Positions 46,257 to 54,942 of a DNA stretch of 64,000 nucleotides are shown piece after piece. This DNA is from Luteibacter sp. OK325 (GTDB lineage Bacteria > Pseudomonadota > Gammaproteobacteria > Xanthomonadales > Rhodanobacteraceae). The notes beneath the pieces were generated by a model. The model was not told where the DNA came from and did not search any database. It saw nothing but the letters and a program-made list of their open reading frames with translations. The position numbers and the translations under genes were made by a program. The DNA lies in contig NZ_QAOX01000006.1 of NCBI RefSeq assembly GCF_003050935.1, forward strand, positions 1-64,000, in the 5' to 3' direction. Numbering within the stretch: the first letter of the stretch is position 1; the number at the start of each line of letters is the position of its first letter.

Positions 46257-46973
46257 TCAGCTCTCCCACTCGCGCGATCCGGCGCAGCGATAGACGCCAG
46301 GGGCCGACGGGGTTAGCAGAACTGTCACAGGGCTGAAACGGTATGTCGACGCAGGTAAACGCAAACCGCGCAGCGCCGTGACCACGCGGGCGTCGCGACG
46401 AGGGTCGTCCGAGGGCGCCAGCGCAGAGACCTCGGTGATCGCGCCGGCCGTGTCGATCCACACCTGCAGGGCGAGGCGAAAGCTGCCCGGCCGCGTCGCC
46501 ACGTGCGCGCAGAGTGCTGCTTCGATGGCCGCCTGGATCACGGCGGCTCCGCGCTCGTCGAGCGGCGGGACATCGTCATGCACCTGTGCCGCGGGCGCCA
46601 TCGGCGCGTCCGCTTGGGTTGCCGGATCCGCAGTGACAGTGAAGGCGTTCATCGAGGCGAAATGGGCGTTGAGGCCCGTTCCCACGAGCAGAACACGCAA
46701 TGCGTCGCGCGGATCGATCGTGCCATGGATACCGGGCGACGAACGTCCGGCGACGAGCGAGTCATCGAAGAGGACAGCAATACCCGTCGCTTCGCTGTAA
46801 CCGCGAAGAGCGGTCGCGAGCGGCTGTGCGTCGATGTCGAAGCGCGTTGGCGCATGCGTTTCTGCCGACCCCTGTGATGCCTCCGCCGGAGTACGCATTT
46901 GCGCCGCGAGGGGCGGCGATGCGAACAGGATGGTGCACGCGACCAGCGCGAAAACGCAGCGTGTCACGGTCAT
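46257..46973 (-). CDS. periplasmic STN-domain sensor with TonB-like C-terminus, no barrel (VreA-like)
   Basis: A 238-residue exported protein (signal peptide ends SPPLAAQ). An STN signalling domain (about residues 30-95; FDIDAQPLATALRGYSEATGIAVLF) is followed by a spacer and a C-terminal region resembling TonB C-terminal domains (AVIQAAIEAALCA, then FRLALQVWIDTAGAITEV). STN domains usually sit on TonB-dependent receptors; here there is no beta-barrel, as in P. aeruginosa VreA. It should pass a periplasmic signal to the FecR protein. ATG 46973 is chosen; ATG 46985 is possible, and ATG 47057 would fall inside the predicted Pho box cluster. Confidence 0.87.
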   Translation of the reverse strand: MTVTRCVFALVACTILFASPPLAAQMRTPAEASQGSAETHAPTRFDIDAQPLATALRGYSEATGIAVLFDDSLVAGRSSPGIHGTIDPRDALRVLLVGTGLNAHFASMNAFTVTADPATQADAPMAPAAQVHDDVPPLDERGAAVIQAAIEAALCAHVATRPGSFRLALQVWIDTAGAITEVSALAPSDDPRRDARVVTALRGLRLPASTYRFSPVTVLLTPSAPGVYRCAGSREWES

Positions 46974-47033
46974 TCCTTCGCGCATGGGCGTACGGGACGG
47001 GGACTTGTCTCGTCGGAAGGCTAGGCGCGGAAA

Positions 47034-47085
47034 ATGACACAACCGCGCTGTTTTCATGACAGGAATCGTGACACCACCATGACAA
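47034..47085 (-). promoter_or_regulatory. cluster of four PhoB half-sites (Pho box)
   Basis: Read on the minus strand toward the STN-sigma-FecR genes: TTGTCAT (47085-47079), GTGTCAC (47074-47068), CTGTCAT (47062-47056) and GTGTCAT (47040-47034). Spacings between starts are 11, 12 and 22 bases. The Pho box is a direct repeat of CTGTCAT-like heptamers every 11 bases. The first pair has exact 7-4-7 geometry. Confidence 0.72.
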
Positions 47086-47154
47086 CGGCCACGCCACTTC
47101 CGCAGGGCCCGCCGCGCGTGGTATCCAACGCAGCGAAGACTCAGGGAATGATGT

Positions 47155-47523
47155 ATGCGTATTCGGCAACTGGTGTTCGTACTGACGGCCGTGGCAACGT
47201 CTGGCGCGTTTGCGCAGGAGACGAAAGGCGTCGTGACCCTGCCCGGCGTGCATGCGTCGGCGACGCCCGGGTGCGTCGAGCATGATGATGCGAGTACGGC
47301 TGCCTTGTCTTATGCCTGCCTGAACCACCTCGTCGCCACCGATGTGTCGCCGGTACCCATGCCGGGCGACGCCGACATCACCAAACGCCCCTCGAACACC
47401 ATCGGCCTCTACAACGCCAACAGCCTCAGCCACCGCATGGGCCCGAACCTCGGCACCTCGGTCCAACCCTACCGCCCCAAGATCACCTACCCCACCCCAC
47501 TAGCAACTCCCCCCGCCCGGTAG
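47155..47523 (+). CDS. small exported protein of unknown function
   Basis: A 122-residue protein with a signal peptide (MRIRQLVFVLTAVATSGAFA). The mature part has two cysteines (ATPGCVEH and SYACLNHL) that could pair, then NTIGLYNANSLSHRMGPNLG and a Pro-rich end. Family not recognised. It is divergent from the STN-sigma-FecR genes across the Pho box cluster. AGGGA precedes the ATG. The TAG stop is contributed by the first bases of a REP element (GTAGGAG at 47520-47526), so the natural end may have been altered by insertion. Confidence 0.7.
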   Translation: MRIRQLVFVLTAVATSGAFAQETKGVVTLPGVHASATPGCVEHDDASTAALSYACLNHLVATDVSPVPMPGDADITKRPSNTIGLYNANSLSHRMGPNLGTSVQPYRPKITYPTPLATPPAR

Positions 47524-47701
47524 GAGCCGCTTCAGCGGCGATAGGGTGCTCGCGGCAAACTGGCCCCATGTGGGAGCCGATTCATCGGCGATAGGGTGCT
47601 CGCGGCAAACCAGCCCCATGTGGGAGCCGCTTCAGCGGCGATAGGGTGCTCGCGACAAACTGGCCCGCTGCTGCGGGATCGCCGATGAATCGGCTCCTAC
47701 A
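47520..47701. repeat. REP cluster with 60-bp tandem unit
   Basis: Three forward REP palindromes (47520-47542, 47569-47592, 47629-47652) alternate with an AGGGTGCTCGCGRCAAAC core, giving 50- to 60-bp tandem units. An inverted REP closes the cluster at 47678-47701, three bases before the end of the second secretin gene. Confidence 0.9.
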
Positions 47702-47703
47702 AT

Positions 47704-50040
47704 TTAGGGGTGAAGGGGTACGGTGACAGCTGGCGCTGCAGTACGCGCCTTCGGTGCATCGCGATACGGCTGCAGCGATTCGAACTTCCGCTGGTACTCG
47801 TCGGTGACCTGCTTGGCCTCATCGCCATTGGTGATGACGCGCGGCGTGATCAGCACGATCAACTCCGTGCGGTTGCGACTGCGGTTGGTCGAGCCGAACA
47901 GACGACCGAAGACAGGAATGCGGTTGAGACCCGGTATACCCGTATCCGTCGTGCCTTCATCCTGTTTGATAAGACCACCGAGCAACACCGTCTGCCCGCT
48001 TTGCACCGCAACCTGCGTCGCCACCTCGCGCTGCTGGATCGGGAAGTTGCCTGTGGTCGTGTCCTTGGCACCGGGTGAGCTCACTACCTGGTTGATGTTG
48101 AGGTACACCAGGCCACCCGGATTCACTCGCGGGCGAACGTTGAGGATCACGCCGGTGTCCTTGTACTCCACCTGGCCGATCGTGTTGTCCGTGTTCGCGC
48201 CGGTGTTCACGAAGGTCTGCGTAATCGGAATCTGGTCGCCGATCTGGATGTGTGCCTTCTGGTTGTTAAGCACCACCAGTGATGGGGCGGATAAGGTCTT
48301 CGTGTTTCCGCTGGTCTCCATTGCATGGAGCGCCACGGAGATGTCGTTGTTGACGAAGGAATAGAAGAAGCTGTCCTTGCCGGGGCTGTATGAGGCACCG
48401 CCACTACCCAGGGCCCACTGCTGCTGGTTGCCCGGCTGGGTCGGCTGACCGTTGGTCGATCCCACCAGGCCTTCCAGGTACCACTGCACGCCGAACTGAT
48501 AGTTGCCCGTAAGCGCGACTTCCAGGATGCGCGTCTCGATCTGCACCTGCAGCGGCACCGCATCGAGGCGCTTGATGGCCTGTTCGATCTCGGCCCACTG
48601 CGCGGGACGGCAACGCACCATCAGCTGGTTGTTCGAGTCCACCGAGGTGATGCGCACGCCTTCGTCGGTAGTGATGCCACCGCTATGCGAGCGGTGCGAG
48701 TTGTCGTCGTCACCGAAGCCGCTGCCGGCAAAACCGCTCTGTGAGCCGCCGCCGAACGACGAACCGCTGCCGCCGATACCGGAGGAAGACCCGTTGATGC
48801 CGTTGCCGCTGGTGGTGTTGAGGTAGCCACCGGACGACGAGGACGACGACGAACCGCTACCGAACGTGCCCGAGCTGTTGCCGAAACCGGAGCCGCCGCG
48901 GTTGGAATCGCTGTCGCCACCGAGCGTGCCGGAGCTCAGGCCCGGTCCGACCTTGCCACCGCGATCGCCCGAGCGACCGCCGCTGGAGCCACCGCCGTAG
49001 ATATCCGAAAGGTAATCGGCCAGATCCGAGGCCTGCACGTTGCGCACGTCGTACACGTAGAGCTGGGCTTCGTTGCCGCCGCCGTGGTCGATACGGTCGA
49101 TCCAGCTGCGCACTTCGTCCAGGTAAGCCGGCTGCGGGCTGATCACCACCAGCGAATTGGTCCGCTCGATGGGGATGAAGCGCAGCAGGCCTGCCATCGG
49201 CGTGTTGCCCTTGTCACCAAACAACTTGTCGAGCATGGGCGTGAGGTCCTTGACCTCCGCGCGCTGCAGACTGAACACACCGACGGACATGCCGCGCAAC
49301 CAGTCGACGTCGAAGGTGGCCACGGTGCGCTGGTAGTTCTCCAGTTCGCTCGGTGTGCCGGCCATCACGATCACGTTGCGCGTGGGGTCGGCCAGGAGCA
49401 CCGCATCGGCGCGCGCGAACGGCTTGATCAACTTCTGCATCTCGGTGGCCGAGATGAAGTGCAGCGGAAACAGGCGTGCCTGCAGGCCGCCGGCCGGCGC
49501 GGAGGCGCCGATGCTCGGCACGAGGTTGCCGGCGACGGCGTCCTTCGCGGGCATGACCACGTAGCGGCCATTGCTGTGCACGAGCGCATTGCCCGTCCAC
49601 GACAGCAGGGTCTCGAGGATCGGCAGGGCCTGCTCGGCCGTGACCGGCTGCGAGGTCGAAAAGGACACGTTGCCCTGCACGCCCGGCACGATCGAATAGT
49701 TTTCATGCAGCAGGTCGCCGAGGATGGCCTTCACCACCGACTCGACCGGCTGGTTCTCGAAATTGAAGGTCACCGTGCCCGCGCCTTCGGCAACCGGCGT
49801 CGGCTTGGCCAGGCCCACGGCCTTGACGAACTCGCCCGTGCCGGTGGTGACTTCCGGCGGAGTCACGCCCGGCGTGGCCGGATTGGTGCTGGGGACCGCC
49901 ACCGACCGGGGTGCGGGTTTTTCGGTGCCGGCCATGGCTTCGCGCTGGAGCGCGCCGTCGTCGCGCGGCTGAGGCAGCGTCGAGCATCCGGCCAGCGCCA
50001 CCGCGAGCGCCACGGCGCCGGTCAGCTTACGTCTCAACAT
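47704..50040 (-). CDS. gspD: type II secretion lipo-secretin, orphan copy 2
   Basis: A 778-residue secretin closely matching the copy at 18216-20495 over nearly all periplasmic and barrel domains. It has the same lipobox (ALAGC), N-domains (VTFNFENQPVESVVKAIL) and secretin core. It differs in the Ser/Gly-rich linker (about residues 365-470, with a poly-Ser run and a longer insertion) and in the C-terminal tail (DAPKARTAAPAVTVPLHP). No other secretion gene is adjacent, and REP clusters flank it on both sides. Start: ATG 50040, or the preceding TTG 50043. It could serve as an alternative or condition-specific gate for the same machinery. Confidence 0.94.
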   Translation of the reverse strand: MLRRKLTGAVALAVALAGCSTLPQPRDDGALQREAMAGTEKPAPRSVAVPSTNPATPGVTPPEVTTGTGEFVKAVGLAKPTPVAEGAGTVTFNFENQPVESVVKAILGDLLHENYSIVPGVQGNVSFSTSQPVTAEQALPILETLLSWTGNALVHSNGRYVVMPAKDAVAGNLVPSIGASAPAGGLQARLFPLHFISATEMQKLIKPFARADAVLLADPTRNVIVMAGTPSELENYQRTVATFDVDWLRGMSVGVFSLQRAEVKDLTPMLDKLFGDKGNTPMAGLLRFIPIERTNSLVVISPQPAYLDEVRSWIDRIDHGGGNEAQLYVYDVRNVQASDLADYLSDIYGGGSSGGRSGDRGGKVGPGLSSGTLGGDSDSNRGGSGFGNSSGTFGSGSSSSSSSGGYLNTTSGNGINGSSSGIGGSGSSFGGGSQSGFAGSGFGDDDNSHRSHSGGITTDEGVRITSVDSNNQLMVRCRPAQWAEIEQAIKRLDAVPLQVQIETRILEVALTGNYQFGVQWYLEGLVGSTNGQPTQPGNQQQWALGSGGASYSPGKDSFFYSFVNNDISVALHAMETSGNTKTLSAPSLVVLNNQKAHIQIGDQIPITQTFVNTGANTDNTIGQVEYKDTGVILNVRPRVNPGGLVYLNINQVVSSPGAKDTTTGNFPIQQREVATQVAVQSGQTVLLGGLIKQDEGTTDTGIPGLNRIPVFGRLFGSTNRSRNRTELIVLITPRVITNGDEAKQVTDEYQRKFESLQPYRDAPKARTAAPAVTVPLHP

Positions 50041-50069
50041 CAAACAACGTACTCCCTCGTTGGTCGCAA

Positions 50070-50097
50070 GAGGGCCGCCACATACGCGGCGGCCCTC
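50070..50097. other. GC-rich hairpin upstream of the orphan secretin
   Basis: Ten-base arms GAGGGCCGCC and GGCGGCCCTC around an eight-base loop, about 30 bp before the secretin start and after the gnd gene on the same strand. No T-run follows. It may end the gnd transcript or fold in the secretin leader. Confidence 0.45.
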
Positions 50098-50172
50098 TCG
50101 ATTTCGCCAACTCTAAAGGGAGGCTCCCTATCAGCGCTAGTTCTTGCGTCTGAAGCCGCGACGCAAGTCCGA

Positions 50173-50278
50173 TGTAGGAGCCGACTCATCGGCGATGTGG
50201 GAGCCGATTCATCGGCGATCCCGCGGCAGCGGGCCGGGTTATCGCGACCGGTTTTTCGCCGATGAATCGGCTCCTACA
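50173..50278. repeat. composite REP element with doubled left arm
   Basis: Two forward REP copies (50173-50196 and 50196-50219) and an inverted copy (50256-50278) flank a GC-rich core containing CCCGCGGCAGCGGGCC. It lies between gnd and the orphan secretin gene. Confidence 0.88.
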
Positions 50279-50291
50279 CAAGGGCCGCGGG

Positions 50292-51707
<1,416 letters not shown>

Positions 51708-51872
51708 GGGAACCTCCAGGTTGGAGAAATCACAACTTCTGGGTCGTATCCAACTTTGCTGCCCAGCACCATGGACCAGCGTGAACCTCCGACGTACCAC
51801 GGGACGTGATGGCGCTCCGCTATGATGGTGGGCGAACCGGCGGCGGGACCGCCCGGATGGACTCGACAACGC

Positions 51873-52601
51873 ATGAACCAGGTGAAGTCGCATTCGCGCG
51901 ACAAACGTGTCGCCAGCGCCCGGGAGGCCCTGGCCGGCCTCGTGGCCGACGGACAGATCATCGCCGTGGGCGGCTTCGGCCTCTGCGGTATTCCCGAGCT
52001 TCTCATCGAGGCCCTGCGCGACTCCGGGGTCAAGGGCCTGACCGCCGTGTCGAACAACGCCGGTATCGACGGCGTCGGCCTCGGCCTGCTGCTGGCCACA
52101 CGCCAGATCCGCAAGATGGTGTCCTCCTATGTGGGCGAGAACAAGGAGTTCGAGCGCCAGTTCCTCGCCGGCGAGCTCGAAGTCGAGTTCACTCCGCAGG
52201 GCACCCTGGCCGAGAAGCTGCGCGCCGGCGGCGCGGGCATCCCCGCCTTCTTTACCCGCACCGGTTATGGCACCCAGGTGGCCGAGGGCAAGGAAACCCG
52301 CGAGTTCGACGGCAACATGTACGTGATGGAGCGCTCGATCGTGGCCGACGTGGCGCTGGTGAAAGCGTGGAAGGCCGACCCTTCGGGCAACCTCGTTTAC
52401 CGCAAGACCGCGCGCAACTTCAATCCGATGGCGGCGACGGCCGGCAAGGTCTGCATCGCCGAAGTCGAGATCATGGTGGAAGTCGGCGAGCTGGATCCGG
52501 ACCAGGTCCACACGCCAGGTATCTACGTCGATCGCATCGTGCACAATCCCGCGCCGTCCAGGCGCATCGAACAGCGCACCGTGCGCGCACAGGGAGCCTG
52601 A
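51873..52601 (+). CDS. scoA: 3-oxoacid CoA-transferase subunit A
   Basis: A 242-residue alpha subunit of a class I CoA transferase. The CoA-binding Gly-rich motif is [17 protein letters not shown], and [15 protein letters not shown] and [15 protein letters not shown] are typical of succinyl-CoA:3-ketoacid transferases. It forms an alpha2beta2 enzyme with the next gene, two bases downstream. ATG 51873 chosen over in-frame ATGs at 51822 and 51825, whose extra residues look non-conserved. Acetoacetate use is most likely; 3-oxoadipate cannot be excluded. Confidence 0.93.
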   Translation: MNQVKSHSRDKRVASAREALAGLVADGQIIAVGGFGLCGIPELLIEALRDSGVKGLTAVSNNAGIDGVGLGLLLATRQIRKMVSSYVGENKEFERQFLAGELEVEFTPQGTLAEKLRAGGAGIPAFFTRTGYGTQVAEGKETREFDGNMYVMERSIVADVALVKAWKADPSGNLVYRKTARNFNPMAATAGKVCIAEVEIMVEVGELDPDQVHTPGIYVDRIVHNPAPSRRIEQRTVRAQGA

Positions 52602-52603
52602 CC

Positions 52604-53239
<636 letters not shown>

Positions 53240-53258
53240 CTTTGCGGCTCTTGCCTCG

Positions 53259-53373
53259 TGTGGGAGCCGATTTATCGGCGATTGGGTGCTGGCGACAACG
53301 CCGCACCCTGGCCCGCTGCCGCGGGATCGCCGATGAATCGGCTCCCACAATCGCCGATGAATCGGCTCCCACA
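53259..53373. repeat. composite REP element with extra right copy
   Basis: A forward REP (53259-53282) and two tandem inverted copies (53326-53349 and 53350-53373) flank the core TGGGTGCTGGCGACAA then GGCCCGCTGCCGCGGGATC. It directly follows the scoAB genes. Confidence 0.9.
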
Positions 53374-53590
53374 ATTTTGCCGGCCCAGAAATAAAGTCGC
53401 CCCGCAGAGGACGCCTCGGTATGGGCCTCGGGGGGGGAGGTAGGCCAGATACCGGTGTTTAGCGTCGATGCGGGGCGAGGGACCTACCGACCCAGGGGGA
53501 GGGTTGATTGGTAGGTCGAGGTGGATGATAGATTTCCTAGGAAATTCTGGCCAATATATCTTTCACCACTCACTTAGACGAAAATCGACT
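53374..53590. other. LysR leader region with hairpin and palindrome
   Basis: After the REP cluster this gap contains a possible stem with arms GACCTACC (53481-53488) and GGTAGGTC (53510-53517) around purine-rich DNA. A perfect 14-bp palindrome ATTTCCTAGGAAAT sits at 53532-53545, within AT-rich DNA just before the LysR gene. The palindrome is a good candidate operator for autoregulation. Confidence 0.5.
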
Positions 53591-54505
53591 ATGTTCGATC
53601 TGCGCCAGCTGCGCTACTTCGTGGAAGTGGCGGAAACCCTCAGCTTCACCCAGGCCGCCCAGCGCCTGCATATCTCGCAGCCTCCGCTATCGCAGCAGAT
53701 CCTCGCCCTCGAGGCGGATCTCGGCGTGCGCCTTCTCGATCGCAACCGCCGCCGTGTGGCCCTGACCGAGCCAGGCCGGCTCTTCCTGCTCGAAGCCAAG
53801 GCTATCCTGGCGCGGGCGGAGAGCGCGCGAACCGTGGTGACCGAGGCGGCCGCCGGGTTCACCGGCCAGCTGAGGCTGGCCTATGCCGTCTCCGTATCAT
53901 TCCACCGCGCGCTGCCGGAAACCTTGCTCCGCTTCACACAAGCGGCGCCTGGCGTCAGCCTGCACCTGGGGGAAATGCTCACCGGGGCCCAGTACGACGC
54001 CATTCTCAGCGGACAGATCGACGTGGGCCTGCTCCGTGCCCACCCGGAAGGCGTAGCCAACGCCCGCCAGCTCAATGTCGAGGTGATCGACCACGAGCCC
54101 CTGGTCATCGCCCTGCCCACCCGCCACCGCCTCGCCAGGCGCGAGTCGCTGCGCATGGAGGAACTTGCCAACGAGCGTTTCGTGGCACCGCCGCGCGCTC
54201 ACGCGGCGACCCTGATCGACCGGCTGATGCTGCTGGCGAACAAGGCGAAGTTCCGCCCCAACGTTCGCCAGGAAGCCCAGCAGATCCCGTCCCTGCTGCC
54301 GCTGGTGGCTGCTGGCCTGGGCCTGGCACTAGTGCCGGGCTCGTTGCGTGCCGTCCACCTGGACGGCGTGGCCTTCGTACCTGTTGATGATCCCGAGGCC
54401 TACCTGTTGCTTGCGGTGGCCAGTCGCGTGGACAATACGTCTCCCGTGCTCGACAGCTTCCTTCGCACGGTGCGCGAGGCACGTACCGCACTTGGCCTCG
54501 CCTGA
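53591..54505 (+). CDS. LysR-family transcriptional regulator
   Basis: A 304-residue LysR regulator with an N-terminal winged helix-turn-helix ([30 protein letters not shown]) and a substrate-binding effector domain. The sequence resembles the BenM/CatM-like branch ([41 protein letters not shown]). The ATG at 53591 begins the HTH; no Shine-Dalgarno sequence is obvious. It lies after scoAB on the same strand, separated by 351 bp including REP elements. Its target genes cannot be read from the window. Confidence 0.92.
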   Translation: MFDLRQLRYFVEVAETLSFTQAAQRLHISQPPLSQQILALEADLGVRLLDRNRRRVALTEPGRLFLLEAKAILARAESARTVVTEAAAGFTGQLRLAYAVSVSFHRALPETLLRFTQAAPGVSLHLGEMLTGAQYDAILSGQIDVGLLRAHPEGVANARQLNVEVIDHEPLVIALPTRHRLARRESLRMEELANERFVAPPRAHAATLIDRLMLLANKAKFRPNVRQEAQQIPSLLPLVAAGLGLALVPGSLRAVHLDGVAFVPVDDPEAYLLLAVASRVDNTSPVLDSFLRTVREARTALGLA

Positions 54506-54593
54506 AAGGTCAATCTTTCCCGGCGCTTGCGTAACGCCGACCGGATCGCTACAATTCCGTTTTTCCTTGTCCTTAAAGTTTCAGGAGCTAGCC

Positions 54594-54719
54594 GTGAAGG
54601 TGCTTTCCTCTTTGAAGTCCGCGAAGTCGCGTCACCGTGACTGCAAAGTCGTTCGCCGTCGCGGCAAAGTGTTCGTGATCTGCAAGAGCAACCCCCGTTT
54701 CAAGGCTCGTCAGCGCTGA
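54594..54719 (+). CDS. rpmJ: ribosomal protein L36 (zinc-free form)
   Basis: A 41-residue L36 protein of the 50S subunit. It has only two cysteines (positions 17 and 30) instead of the zinc-binding CxxC...C...H set, so it is the C- paralogue type normal in Xanthomonadales. The GTG start at 54594 follows AGGAG. It stands alone, with its own terminator 20 bp downstream and the AT-richer promoter region 54540-54580 in front. Confidence 0.95.
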   Translation: MKVLSSLKSAKSRHRDCKVVRRRGKVFVICKSNPRFKARQR

Positions 54720-54738
54720 TTTCAGCCGCGATGAGTGC

Positions 54739-54767
54739 AAAAAAGGCCGCGAAAGCGGCCTTTTTTT
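54739..54767 (+). terminator. intrinsic terminator after rpmJ
   Basis: An A-run, arms GGCCGC and GCGGCC with a GAAA loop, then seven T residues. This is a textbook rho-independent terminator. The A-run on the left lets it also work on the minus strand. Confidence 0.93.
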
Positions 54768-54811
54768 ATGCCTGAAGTATGCCTATGCCTGATGTATGCC
54801 CCATACCTCAA

Positions 54812-54936
54812 TGTGGGAGCCGCTTCAGCGGCGATAGCCAGTTCACCGCGATGCCATCGCCGGCATAGCCGGCTCCCACAAGGAGCCCGATATAGCCGGC
54901 TCCCACAAGGAGCCCGGGGCATAGCCGGCTCCTACA
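54812..54936. repeat. REP cluster with partial tandem copies
   Basis: A forward REP (54812-54835) faces an inverted copy with arms GCCGGC (54856-54880). It is followed by two partial repeats of about 27 bp ending GCCGGCTCCYACA (to 54907 and 54936). It lies between rpmJ and the TPR-GGDEF gene. Confidence 0.85.
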
Positions 54937-54942
54937 ACGGCG

